A DNA stretch of 64,000 nucleotides, taken from Chelativorans sp. Marseille-P2723. GTDB lineage: Bacteria > Pseudomonadota > Alphaproteobacteria > Rhizobiales > Rhizobiaceae. Each line of letters starts with the position of its first letter. The first letter of the stretch is position 1. This document shows, one piece after another, positions 25,402 through 33,983 of the stretch. A program made the position numbers and the translations under genes. Location: assembly GCF_902809845.1 (NCBI RefSeq), contig NZ_CADDWI010000013.1, positions 558,001 through 622,000 on the forward strand. The letters are read 5' to 3'. The notes below the pieces were generated by a model. That model saw only the letters and a program-made list of their open reading frames with translations, was not told the origin of the DNA and made no database searches.

Positions 25402-27864
25402 ATGGCGACCAGTCCGGCGCTGAAACAGCGTCCCCAGGATCATGCAAGCCTGCCGCCACTGGCGGCACTGACGCGCATCGCCAAGACCTATGGCGACACT
25501 CATGCCAACAGCGATGTCAACTTTGACATCGCCGCCGGGGAGGTCGTCGGCCTCGTAGGCGCGAATGGCGCCGGCAAGAGCACGCTGATGCGGATTCTGT
25601 GCGGCGTCACCGAACCCAACAGCGGCGCGATGCGCTTCGATGGGCAGGAGATCGACCTTGCTGTCTATTCGCCTCAGCAGGCGAGGGAGCGAGGGATCCG
25701 CATCGTATGGCAGGAGCTTTCGCTTTCGCCAAATCTCAGCGTCGCTGAAAATTTCTACGTCGAGCAGCCACAATTTGTGCGCCGTTCGGCATTCTGGCTG
25801 CGCGACTATCACCGCCTGGCGAACGAAGCGATAGAGCGCATATTTCCAGGTGCTGCCATCTCCACGCGAAGGCTCGTCTCAGACATGACGATTGCCGAGC
25901 GGCAGATGGTGGAGATTTCGCGCGCCGCCTGCGATCCCCGCCTCAAGCTTCTGATCCTTGACGAGCCGACTTCATCGTTGGGTGCCGAGCGCAGCCGCCA
26001 ATTGAGAGACTTTGTGCGAGCACTGGCCGGGGAGGGAAAGGCTGTCATCTTCATCAGCCACAAGCTCTCCGAGGTGCTTTCCCTTTGTGACCGCGTAGTG
26101 GCCATGCGAAACGGCCGCATCGCCTGGGAGAAGCCGGCAAACGAGGCCAATATTGATGATCTCGTCAATGCGATGGGCGGAGCCGGTGTAGGTCAACGGG
26201 CAGCACGCCGGGACAGCCGCCTGGAAGCGGCTGGTGCGGTGCAGGTGCGTATCGATGGCCCCTGGCTGGCAGGAGATCAGCGGCCGGTTGAACTGCGGGC
26301 GGGCGAGGTCATCGGTCTGGCTGGGCTGGAGGGAAGCGGCCAGAAGAGGCTCCTTCAGGCTCTCTTCGCCAAGAAGCACGGAGATGGCCTGGAGCGTCAC
26401 GGCCCAGTCCGCTACGTCTCGGGTGACCGGCAGCTCGAAGGGGTGTTCCCGCTGTGGACGGTACTTGACAACGTGCTGATTGGCCGCGTCGCCCAATGGG
26501 CAGGTTGGCGGCCCGTGAATGTGCAAAAAAATCGTCCTGCAGTCGAAAAAGCAGCACAGCGCCTGTCGCTCGACCCCGGACGCCTTGATTCGAACATTCT
26601 CGAACTTTCCGGCGGTAACCAGCAGAAGGCGCTGGTGGCGCGCGCCCTTATCGACGAAGCCGGCATCATCCTGCTCGACGACCCGACACGAGGGGTCGAC
26701 ATTGCCGCCAAGCGGGACTTTTACCGAGTGGTGCGGGAGATTGCCGCCGCTGGCAGACTCGTCATCTGGCTTTCCACCGAGGATCTGGAGTTCCTTGAAT
26801 GCGACCGGGTGCTGGTTTTTTCCGGAGGCAAGATCGTCACCGAACTGAGGGGCGAGGCAATATCCGAGGAGGCGATCGTCGCCTCCTCGTTTGCCAAACC
26901 GGAGAAATCTGCACAATCTGCGCCTGCTCGTGAGGACCGTTCGCTCCTGACGATGTTGCTGAAATCCATTCCCTTTGTCAGCCTGGTGCTCGTCTTTGCG
27001 GCCATGACCTACCAGAACCCGCTCGTGGCTTCGGGTTTCGGACTGCAATTGCTGCTGACGCCGGCAGTTACGCTTGTGCTCATTGCAGTGGCCCAGATGT
27101 TCATCGTCGGTGGAAGCGAGATCGATCTCGGCGTGGGCAACTTTTGCGGCCTGGTCAATGTTGTGAGCGCTACCATCCTTTTTACCGCGCCCTTCACCGG
27201 CGGAGCGATATTGATCGGCCTGATCGCCGCCTATGCCCTGATGGGGCTGCTGATCCAGGCTCGCGCCATTCCCGCCATCGTTGTCACGCTCGGCGCCTCC
27301 TTCGTTTGGGCCGGACTCGGACAGACGATCCAGCCCTCCCCCGGCGGCGCAAGCCCTGAATGGCTGCGGGCTATGTTCAGCTTCAAGGTGCCAGGCATAC
27401 CGACCCCCCTGCTGCTGATATTTCTGGTGGGTCTTGCCGCCTATTCGATCGACCGATCGCCGGCCGGGACCATCCTTCGCGCATTCGGCTCCAATGTGTT
27501 GGCTCTGCGGCGGGCTGGCTGGTCGCACAACCGCTATTCAGTGCTGCGTTACGGCATCGCCTCCATCTTCGTTATGATCGCCGGGCTATACGTAACCGCT
27601 ACGAACGGAGCGAGCGACATAAATGCAGGCACCTCCTACACGTTGCTTGGCATCGCCGCGGTCGTAATTGGCGGCTGTCAGCTTCTGGGCGGGGTGATCG
27701 CCCCTCTGGGTGTGGTGGCGGGTGCGGTAACACTTGCCTTGATCGGCGCACTGCTCGCGTCGCTCGGCGTCAGCACCGACTACAATGCCGCTGTCCAAGG
27801 TACCCTGCTCATCCTGATCCTGGCCCTGCAGGCACTGGCCGGATGGAGACGCAGCCGTGGCTGA
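25402..27864 (+). CDS. Fused sugar ABC transporter: RbsA-like double ATPase joined to RbsC-like permease
   Basis: 820 residues. Residues 1-497 are a duplicated RbsA/MglA-type ATPase: Walker A GANGAGKST at 53-61, Walker B LILDEPTS at 184-191, H-loop SHK, then a second half with GLEGSGQ, LSGGNQQK at 402-409 and LLDDPTRG at 424-431. A linker (498-512) leads into a membrane domain of about 308 residues with eight or more hydrophobic stretches and the RbsC-type GGSEIDLGVG. Usually these are separate proteins. Odd points: the first half lacks a canonical LSxGQ signature (TIAERQMVE), and the second Walker B has Asp in place of the catalytic Glu. The next gene supplies another permease. Confidence 0.9.
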   Translation: MATSPALKQRPQDHASLPPLAALTRIAKTYGDTHANSDVNFDIAAGEVVGLVGANGAGKSTLMRILCGVTEPNSGAMRFDGQEIDLAVYSPQQARERGIRIVWQELSLSPNLSVAENFYVEQPQFVRRSAFWLRDYHRLANEAIERIFPGAAISTRRLVSDMTIAERQMVEISRAACDPRLKLLILDEPTSSLGAERSRQLRDFVRALAGEGKAVIFISHKLSEVLSLCDRVVAMRNGRIAWEKPANEANIDDLVNAMGGAGVGQRAARRDSRLEAAGAVQVRIDGPWLAGDQRPVELRAGEVIGLAGLEGSGQKRLLQALFAKKHGDGLERHGPVRYVSGDRQLEGVFPLWTVLDNVLIGRVAQWAGWRPVNVQKNRPAVEKAAQRLSLDPGRLDSNILELSGGNQQKALVARALIDEAGIILLDDPTRGVDIAAKRDFYRVVREIAAAGRLVIWLSTEDLEFLECDRVLVFSGGKIVTELRGEAISEEAIVASSFAKPEKSAQSAPAREDRSLLTMLLKSIPFVSLVLVFAAMTYQNPLVASGFGLQLLLTPAVTLVLIAVAQMFIVGGSEIDLGVGNFCGLVNVVSATILFTAPFTGGAILIGLIAAYALMGLLIQARAIPAIVVTLGASFVWAGLGQTIQPSPGGASPEWLRAMFSFKVPGIPTPLLLIFLVGLAAYSIDRSPAGTILRAFGSNVLALRRAGWSHNRYSVLRYGIASIFVMIAGLYVTATNGASDINAGTSYTLLGIAAVVIGGCQLLGGVIAPLGVVAGAVTLALIGALLASLGVSTDYNAAVQGTLLILILALQALAGWRRSRG

Positions 27865-28816
27865 CGCATTGCTGAACGCAGCGCAACGCCATCGCTGGAT
27901 CTGGCCGGCACTGGGGGTCCTGTTGCTGTGGGCGGCGCTGACAGTGCTGACTGCCCGCTTCAGCCTGCACAGTCTCAGCGGCGTCGCCATGTCCGCGTCG
28001 TTTCTGCTCATGCCCGCGCTCGGCCAGATGCTGGTGATAACCACAGGTCGGGGCAATATCGACCTGTCGATTCCGAGCGTCATCACCGTCAGCGCCTATG
28101 TCACGGTCGTGACGGCAAGCAGCGGCATGAACGGCTTCTGGCTGCCGCTGTTCCTGGTCATTGTCATTGCCGTCGGCGTTGGGTTGTTCAATGCCATGCT
28201 GCTGCTCGTCCTGCGCATTCCGGCGATGATCGCCACACTGGCGACGGGTTACATCCTTGCAACGGCAACCTTGCTCGTGAATGCGCGGGTCAGCATTTTT
28301 CCTCGACCTCCGGTTCTCATCTGGCTGGCCACAGGCCGTATCGGCGGTTTGCCAGTAATCTGCCTGATCGCTCTTACCGTGGCCGCAGTGGTCGGGATCG
28401 TGTTGGCGCGTACGGCCTTTGGAAAACAGCTTTCCGCCGTGGGGCAGAACATTGTGGCTGCGCGCTATGCTGGTGTGCAGACCGCCCGGCTGATCGCCAG
28501 CGCCTTCGTCGCAAGCTCTCTGCTTGCAAGTCTGACAGGCATGCTCCTGGCTGCCTATGCTGGCGGTGCGTTCCTGGAAATGGGTGCGCCATACCTTCTC
28601 CAGTCGGTAGGCGCCGTGGTGCTTGGCGGCACGCTCATCGCAGGCGGCAGCGCCAGCGTGCTTGGGACCTTCTTCGGGTCTTTTCTGCTCATCCTCATCG
28701 TCACCACCATGCAAATCGCCGGCCTTCCCGCCGGTGCTCAGGACATCCTGCAGGGGCTCGTCATCATCGGCGTGCTTTCGATAGCAGGGGGCAAGCTCCG
28801 AAGCCGCAGGGACTGA
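27857..28816 (+). CDS. Sugar ABC transporter permease (RbsC-like)
   Basis: 319 residues starting at a GTG that overlaps the last 8 bases of the fused ATPase-permease gene. At least eight hydrophobic segments, the RbsC-type motif TTGRGNIDLSIPSV and the loop GKQLSAVGQNIVAARYAGV are visible. It would pair with the membrane half of the fused protein to form the inner-membrane channel, making the transporter asymmetric in its permeases. No clear terminator hairpin is seen in the 235 bases after its stop. Confidence 0.88.
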   Translation: MADALLNAAQRHRWIWPALGVLLLWAALTVLTARFSLHSLSGVAMSASFLLMPALGQMLVITTGRGNIDLSIPSVITVSAYVTVVTASSGMNGFWLPLFLVIVIAVGVGLFNAMLLLVLRIPAMIATLATGYILATATLLVNARVSIFPRPPVLIWLATGRIGGLPVICLIALTVAAVVGIVLARTAFGKQLSAVGQNIVAARYAGVQTARLIASAFVASSLLASLTGMLLAAYAGGAFLEMGAPYLLQSVGAVVLGGTLIAGGSASVLGTFFGSFLLILIVTTMQIAGLPAGAQDILQGLVIIGVLSIAGGKLRSRRD

Positions 28817-29051
28817 TTAGCGAAATCTCGGGAGAAGGCGCGGATAACAGCTTCCGTCTGCAAAAAAAGCGACAGCTAGAATCATCTGCGTTTTTCATGA
28901 ATAATTGAATTATCCGGTTAAGCTTCGATGAAGAGGCATCCCGTTAGCTGCCTATTTTTAGCCGCCCCATAAAGGACAAACTCCCTTTCATAATTGCCCT
29001 GCAACACGCCGCTTCCGCCCGTCAGGGCAGTCAAGCTGAGGGTACATCGTA

Positions 29052-29405
29052 ATGAGTTTTCTTCCCCGGGGCGTCTCGACGCTCGCCGCTGCCGCATTCC
29101 TTGCATCCATTCCTACGCTTTCCCACGCACAATGTGGCGCCGCTTCCTGGTATGCTCTCACCTCCAAAACCGCATCCGGCGAGCGCATGAATCCTTCGGC
29201 CATGACGGCGGCGCATCGCAACCTGCCATTTGGAACCAAGGTGAAGGTCACCAACAGGACCAACGGCAAAGCTGTGATCGTACGCATCAATGACCGCGGG
29301 CCGTTCGTACGCGGCCGTATTATCGATCTGTCGAAAGCAGCCGCCGAAAAGCTCGGCTTTATCCGCGCGGGCCACACCCATATCTGCATCGAGAAGACAG
29401 AATAA
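29052..29405 (+). CDS. RlpA-like double-psi beta-barrel exported protein
   Basis: 117 residues with a Sec signal peptide ending near SHAQ, followed by a double-psi beta-barrel domain ([53 protein letters not shown]). The conserved HRNLPFGT and NDRGPF blocks and the catalytic Asp of the RlpA family are present. RlpA proteins cut peptidoglycan at denuded glycan strands. This one lacks the SPOR domain of E. coli RlpA, as is common for short alphaproteobacterial versions. Confidence 0.88.
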   Translation: MSFLPRGVSTLAAAAFLASIPTLSHAQCGAASWYALTSKTASGERMNPSAMTAAHRNLPFGTKVKVTNRTNGKAVIVRINDRGPFVRGRIIDLSKAAAEKLGFIRAGHTHICIEKTE

Positions 29406-29457
29406 TAAGGCACTTCCTTCACGAAGTGTGTAGCGTTCTCGCCCTGGGTGTCATTCC

Positions 29458-29538
29458 GGCATTCAGGGAAAAGCGGAACGACCTGCGTGCTCGTTTTTCA
29501 GAACTTCAGGAAAACGGGATCCACTTTTCGTGAATTCC
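29458..29538. repeat. Intergenic palindromic element (imperfect inverted repeat)
   Basis: The left arm GGCATTCAGGGAAAAGCGG and the reverse complement of the right arm GGAATTCACGAAAAGTGG match over most positions with one gap, enclosing about 38 bases. Its place between two stop codons and its AAAAGNGGA core resemble the small intergenic palindromes widespread in rhizobial genomes. It may also act as a bidirectional terminator between rlpA-like and zur genes. Confidence 0.45.
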
Positions 29539-29539
29539 A

Positions 29540-29962
29540 CTAAGCGCCCACGGAGGCGCCGTTGGACGGATCGGCACAGGCTGCGCAGAGGCCGCTCATC
29601 TCTATGGTGGTCTTCTCAGGCTCGAATTTATGCGCCTCTATCCATCTGCCTAGCCGCTCTTCTATGCCCGCGTCGGAAAATTCGTTCACCCGTCCGCAGG
29701 TACGGCAGATGGCGAAGGCAATGATCTCGTGCGCATGACAATGGGGATGTGCACAGGCAACGAAGGCACTGATGCTCTCAAGCCGGTGGACAAGCCCGAG
29801 TTCCTGAAGCTTGTCGAGCGCCCTGTAAACCTGAAGCGGCGCCCGGAAACCGTCATCACGCAGCAGGTCCAGAATGGTGTAGGCGCTCAGCGGGATCTCC
29901 GCTTGTCCTAGTGCCTTGAGCACCAATGCCTGGTTCCTTGTCAGTTCGGGATGCGCAGTCAT
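29540..29962 (-). CDS. zur: Zinc uptake regulator Zur (Fur family)
   Basis: 140 residues from the ATG at 29962, which overlaps the znuB stop (ATGA). The N-terminal winged helix (LTRNQALVLKALGQAEIPLSAYTIL, APLQVYRALDKL) leads to a metal domain with CAHPHCHAHEI, CRTC and a C-terminal CAAC, the structural zinc cysteines of Fur/Zur proteins. Co-transcription with znuCB and two Zur-like boxes upstream of that operon identify it as Zur rather than Fur or Mur. With zinc bound it would repress znuA and znuCB-zur. Confidence 0.9.
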   Translation of the reverse strand: MTAHPELTRNQALVLKALGQAEIPLSAYTILDLLRDDGFRAPLQVYRALDKLQELGLVHRLESISAFVACAHPHCHAHEIIAFAICRTCGRVNEFSDAGIEERLGRWIEAHKFEPEKTTIEMSGLCAACADPSNGASVGA

Positions 29963-30783
29963 GTCGATCCCCCGGCCTGGGAGGAAGCAGGGCTGGCGCG
30001 CCACGGCGCCCGTAGCAAGCTTAGAAGAAAGAGAACGAGCGCGGCGACCACGATTGATGGGCCCGATGGGGTGTCAAAGTGAAGCGACGAGAAAAGACCG
30101 CCCAGAACCGCCGCCGCCCCTGCCAGCGCTGCAAAAAGCGCCATCGCTTCCGGCGTGTCGGCGAAGCGCCGTGCGGTCGCTGCCGGTATGATGAGAAGAG
30201 AGGTTATCAGCAATATCCCAACGATCTTGATGGCAATGGCGATGATCGCCGCCATCAGCAGCATGAAAGCAAGCCGGGCCCGCTCCGGCTGTAGACCCTC
30301 CGCCTCGGCGATCTCCGTATTCACCGTTGCAGCCAGCAGGGGCCTCCAAAGCCAGGCGAGCACGAGAAGGACGAGCGCGCCGCCAGCATAGATCACCGCG
30401 ATATCGAGGCGCGATACCGAGAGAACGTCACCGAAGAGGAACCCCATGAGGTCAATGCGTATCCAACTCATGAACGCCACCAGGACCAATCCGAGCGCCA
30501 GGGTAGAATGGGATAAAATGCCCAGCAACGCGTCCGTCGACAACGCGCCCTGCCGCTGAAGGATGAGGAGGGCCAGCGAAGCAAGCGCAGCAACGATGAA
30601 GACGCTCGCCGTCAGATTGATTTCCAGCATGAAGGCCAGCGCTACGCCAAGAAGCGCGGAATGAGCCATCGTGTCGCCGAAATAGGCCATTCGACGCCAC
30701 ACCACGAAGCAGCCGAGCGGGCCCGCCACAAGCGCAAGCCCTATCCCGGCAATGACGGCGCGCGTGAAGAAATCGTCAAGCAT
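29959..30783 (-). CDS. znuB: Zinc ABC transporter permease ZnuB
   Basis: 274 residues with seven or more hydrophobic segments and the conserved GDTMAHSALLGVALAF motif of the ABC-3 metal permeases near residues 35-50. Its start overlaps the end of znuC by 8 bases and its stop overlaps zur, so znuC-znuB-zur form one tight operon. Inner membrane; imports zinc handed over by ZnuA. Confidence 0.93.
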   Translation of the reverse strand: MLDDFFTRAVIAGIGLALVAGPLGCFVVWRRMAYFGDTMAHSALLGVALAFMLEINLTASVFIVAALASLALLILQRQGALSTDALLGILSHSTLALGLVLVAFMSWIRIDLMGFLFGDVLSVSRLDIAVIYAGGALVLLVLAWLWRPLLAATVNTEIAEAEGLQPERARLAFMLLMAAIIAIAIKIVGILLITSLLIIPAATARRFADTPEAMALFAALAGAAAVLGGLFSSLHFDTPSGPSIVVAALVLFLLSLLRAPWRASPASSQAGGST

Positions 30784-31612
30784 GGGGTTTCCCCTGCGCC
30801 TCGTGGATATCGTGGTCCAGATGGCTGCTTATCGTGCCGTCCGCCAATCGTACACGGCCGTCGGCCAGATGAGTATGGTCGTGATGATGACGATAGATCG
30901 CCAGTATCTCGCCTGCACGCGCACCGAACAGCCGGACATATTCCGGGCTTTTCAGAACATTTTCCGGCGTGCCGCGGCAGCATACATGTCCGTTGAGGCA
31001 TATCACCGTGTCCGTCTCGGCCATCACGACGTGCAAGTCGTGCGAAATCAGAAGAATACCGCAGCCTGTTTTGTCGCGAATCTCCCGGATAAGCTGATAA
31101 AGCGCAATCTCGCCGGAAAAGTCGACGCCCTGGACGGGCTCGTCCAGCACCAGCAGATCGGGCTGGCGTGCAAGCGCACGCGCAAGCAATACACGCTGGA
31201 ACTCGCCGCCCGAAAGCGTCTGCACCTGAGCGCGCACCAGATGAGGGATGCCAACGGCTTCAAGCGCCTTGGCGATCTCGCCAGGCTTTAGCCGCCCGGT
31301 AAGCTGCATAAGCCGCCCGACATTGAGGGGCATAGTCCAGTCGACGGTGACCTTTTGCGGCACATAGCCCACCTTAAGAGGCCGCCTGCGCTCCACCGTG
31401 CCCTCATCAGGCTTCTGCACGCCTATGGCGATCTTGGCCGTGGTGCTCTTGCCCGAACCGTTCGGTCCGATCAGTGTCACGATCTCGCCGCGGCGAACCA
31501 GGAGGTCGACGCCGCGCACGAGCCATTGGCCGCCACGCCATACGCCGGCTCCTTTCATTTCCACCAGCACTCCGGCATCCTTGCCTGTCGTCTGTAACAT
31601 GGGTCTGGGCAT
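30776..31612 (-). CDS. znuC: Zinc ABC transporter ATP-binding protein ZnuC
   Basis: 278 residues from the ATG at 31612; starts at 31636 and 31600 are also in frame, and the first abuts a Zur box, so it is less likely. Walker A GPNGSGKST, Q-loop YVPQK, signature LSGGEFQR, Walker B LLVLDEPVQGVD and H-loop SHDLH are all present. The C-terminal tail carries the histidine cluster IYRHHHDHTH, which is common in ZnuC proteins and may bind zinc. Confidence 0.92.
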   Translation of the reverse strand: MPRPMLQTTGKDAGVLVEMKGAGVWRGGQWLVRGVDLLVRRGEIVTLIGPNGSGKSTTAKIAIGVQKPDEGTVERRRPLKVGYVPQKVTVDWTMPLNVGRLMQLTGRLKPGEIAKALEAVGIPHLVRAQVQTLSGGEFQRVLLARALARQPDLLVLDEPVQGVDFSGEIALYQLIREIRDKTGCGILLISHDLHVVMAETDTVICLNGHVCCRGTPENVLKSPEYVRLFGARAGEILAIYRHHHDHTHLADGRVRLADGTISSHLDHDIHEAQGKPHA

Positions 31613-31638
31613 CCTTATTGCCACCAGATATGGCATAC

Positions 31639-31675
31639 GTTATAGCATTACGCAATCGACACGTTATGTCATAAC
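31639..31675. promoter_or_regulatory. Two Zur boxes in the znuC/znuA divergent promoter
   Basis: GTTATGTCATAAC (31663-31675) is a perfect 13-base palindrome, and GTTATAGCATTAC (31639-31651) is an imperfect copy of the same pattern. They match the alphaproteobacterial Zur consensus and lie in the short divergent gap between znuC and znuA. Both genes would be shut off together when zinc is plentiful. Confidence 0.85.
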
Positions 31676-31703
31676 ATTAAGCGCATCACTCTGGGATAAC
31701 CCG

Positions 31704-32666
31704 ATGATCAAGCCGCCCCTGCTTTTCTTTGCCATCCTCTTAGCCGCCAGTCTGACCGCCAGCGGGGCGAAAGCGCTGGAGGCAGTCGTCGCCTCCATAA
31801 AGCCGGTTCACTCGCTTGTTTCGATGGTAATGGAAGGCATCTCCAAACCGCAGCTATTGGTGAAGGGTGCAGGCTCTCCGCACGCATACGCGTTGCGGCC
31901 TTCCGAAGCCAGGATGCTGGAAAGCGCGCAAGTTGTCTTCTGGATCGGGCCGGGGCTTGAGCTTTTCCTGGAAGGCGCGCTCGAAACTCTGGCGGAAGGC
32001 GCACGCGTAGTGGCGCTTTCACAGACACCGGGTCTCCGCCTCTTGGAGATCCGCTCGGGCGGCAGCTTTGAGGCTCATGACGGGCATGGCGATAAAAACG
32101 GGTACGTCCATCACCATGATGATTCTTTTGGCCATTACGACATGCATGTCTGGCTCGACCCGGAAAATGCGCGGCTGATGATCCGCCGCATTGCCGAGGT
32201 CCTGTCCGATGCCGATCCGCAGAATGCCACCGCTTATCTGACAAACGCAGAGAAAGCGGAGGCACGGCTCGATGCACTGGTGTCGGAGACGCAAGAACTG
32301 GTGCAAGATGCGGCCGGCAAACCATTTGTCGTGTTCCACGATGCTTATCAATATTTCGAGCGCCGTTTCAGCTTGTCGGCAATTGGCTCACTCACCATTA
32401 GCCCCGATGTCATGCCGGGTGCGCAGCGCCTGGGAGAAATTCGCAGCAGGATCGCCGAACTGGATGCCGCCTGCATTTTCGTCGAACCGCAGTTTGAGCC
32501 AAGGCTTGTCCAGACGGTTGCAGAAGGAACAAGCGCCCGCCCGGGAGTACTCGATCCACTGGGCGCCGGGATTGAGGATGGGCCGGAGCTTTACTTCACG
32601 CTCATCCGCAATATGGGCCAGTCATTCGCAGCCTGCCTCTCCAGCGGCAGTTCAACGATACGGTGA
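31704..32666 (+). CDS. znuA: Zinc ABC transporter substrate-binding protein ZnuA
   Basis: 320 residues with a signal peptide (PLLFFAILLAASLTASGAKA). The cluster-9 metal-binding fold is clear: IKPVHSLVSMVM, GSPHAYALRPSEA (His ligand), the acidic His-rich loop HDGHGDKNGYVHHHDD, HVWLDPENAR (His ligand) and VVFHDAYQYFERRF (His ligand). The long reading frame continues upstream through the promoter region, but the real start is the ATG at 31704, just after the Zur boxes. It captures zinc in the periplasm. Confidence 0.94.
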   Translation: MIKPPLLFFAILLAASLTASGAKALEAVVASIKPVHSLVSMVMEGISKPQLLVKGAGSPHAYALRPSEARMLESAQVVFWIGPGLELFLEGALETLAEGARVVALSQTPGLRLLEIRSGGSFEAHDGHGDKNGYVHHHDDSFGHYDMHVWLDPENARLMIRRIAEVLSDADPQNATAYLTNAEKAEARLDALVSETQELVQDAAGKPFVVFHDAYQYFERRFSLSAIGSLTISPDVMPGAQRLGEIRSRIAELDAACIFVEPQFEPRLVQTVAEGTSARPGVLDPLGAGIEDGPELYFTLIRNMGQSFAACLSSGSSTIR

Positions 32667-32677
32667 CTTGCCGCCTT

Positions 32678-33874
32678 TCAGCTACCCACAAAACCGGCAG
32701 GCGCCGGGCTGATGAGGCGGGCTTCCCCCTCTGCCACTTCGTAGACCGCATAGCCCCGCTGCGGCGTGCCGTCCGAGCGGAAGCGGAAGGCGCCGGTATA
32801 GCCGGCAAATCCTGCGGGAACTTCCAGATCTGCCGGTGAGATAGCCGCCGCCGGGCTGCCGCTTCGCACGAGCGTAGCCGTCAGCAGGACGCTGTCATAG
32901 CCGAGCGCGGACGTCACGCTCGGCTCCGTCCCGAATCGTTGCCGGTATCGCGCCTTGTAAAGGCTCATGCGGGCGCGATCCGTATCGGCAAACCAGGCGC
33001 CCTGCAGATTGGGGTCTGTAAGGTCGACACTCGCCCACTGGCCGGTCCCGAGCAAACGCTTTTCACGCAAATCTACACCCATGCGGGTCAGCGCCGCGAC
33101 AATGGCGCTGGGGCTGGACCCTCCATCGGGCAGGAAGATCGCATCTGCATCAGCAACAGCCATCGCTACATCCTGCGCAGCAGCCTGCACCGAAGCATTG
33201 TCATAGTCGTAGCGCGAGACGGCCACGAGCTCGCCGCCGGCACGCGTGAGGGTTGCCCGCGCCTGTGCTTCATCGATATCGCCAGCCGCTCCAGTCGGGA
33301 CGATGGCGACAACGCGCCTGTATCCCTGAGAGACGGCGTGCGAAAGAATGCGGTCGATCAGCCCTTCCGGCAGGTAGGAGTTGAGATAGACATTGTGGCG
33401 GGCGACCGTCCGATCCGATGAAAAGGCGATCATCGTCGGCCCGCGCGGCCCCAGCATCGCAGCAGCGTTGCGCACATTGGGGGCAAAGACAGGGCCAAGC
33501 ACAAGCGCTGCTCCCTCGGCGACAGCGCTGGCTGCTGCAGCTTCGACGCCCGACTCCGTATCCTTGATGACGATCTGCAACGCATCCGCGCCTGCGTCCT
33601 CCAGCGCCATCAGGGCAGCATTCCTGAATTCGGCTGCAATGCGCCCGCCATTTCCTTCCGCGCTCAGCGGCAGAAGCAGAGCAACCCGCGTTTCGCCATT
33701 GCCGATCACCTCCCCTGTGGCAGGCGTGGCAGTCACTCCGCCGGAAAGGGGCAGAGGATTGGAGGAAGGCAACCCCCTGGGGACAGTCTGCGAGCAGGCT
33801 GCAAGCAGTGCGGTGGCGATCAGGAGCAGCCCGGCGCGGCCAAATGCTGCCAGCCTCTTTACATTCGTTTTCAC
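32678..33874 (-). CDS. Penicillin-binding protein activator LpoA-like lipoprotein
   Basis: 398 residues starting at a GTG (33874) with AAGGAGG 5 bases upstream. The N-terminus is a lipoprotein signal with lipobox LLAAC. The rest has the type 1 periplasmic-binding fold seen in the C-terminal domain of LpoA (VALLLPLSAEGNGGRIAAEF, LVLGPVFAPNVRNAAAM, YDSVLLTATLVRSG). LpoA activates PBP1A from the outer membrane in gammaproteobacteria; the alphaproteobacterial version lacks the TPR domain, so its role is inferred. It is divergent from rsmI, an arrangement conserved in many bacteria. Confidence 0.8.
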   Translation of the reverse strand: MKTNVKRLAAFGRAGLLLIATALLAACSQTVPRGLPSSNPLPLSGGVTATPATGEVIGNGETRVALLLPLSAEGNGGRIAAEFRNAALMALEDAGADALQIVIKDTESGVEAAAASAVAEGAALVLGPVFAPNVRNAAAMLGPRGPTMIAFSSDRTVARHNVYLNSYLPEGLIDRILSHAVSQGYRRVVAIVPTGAAGDIDEAQARATLTRAGGELVAVSRYDYDNASVQAAAQDVAMAVADADAIFLPDGGSSPSAIVAALTRMGVDLREKRLLGTGQWASVDLTDPNLQGAWFADTDRARMSLYKARYRQRFGTEPSVTSALGYDSVLLTATLVRSGSPAAAISPADLEVPAGFAGYTGAFRFRSDGTPQRGYAVYEVAEGEARLISPAPAGFVGS

Positions 33875-33983
33875 CTGCCCCTCCTTGATGACGCCAGCCG
33901 AACCTGCAGATTTGCAACCGGTGACCCGGCATGTCAAAGAGATTGCGGTCGAAAATTCGCTTGTCCGTGGAGGACGATGCACG

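Noticed and set aside
25972-27528. Long open frame on the minus strand (518 codons) across the fused ABC gene
   Set aside because: It is antisense to clear ATPase and permease motifs, rich in Gln, Arg and His as expected of a shadow in GC-rich DNA, and shows no domain.
31398-31703. Upstream extension of znuA
   Set aside because: It crosses the Zur boxes and the znuC start; the signal peptide begins at 31704.
33393-33983. Upstream extension of the rsmI frame
   Set aside because: It lies opposite the lpoA-like gene; the true start with a ribosome-binding site is the GTG at 33984.
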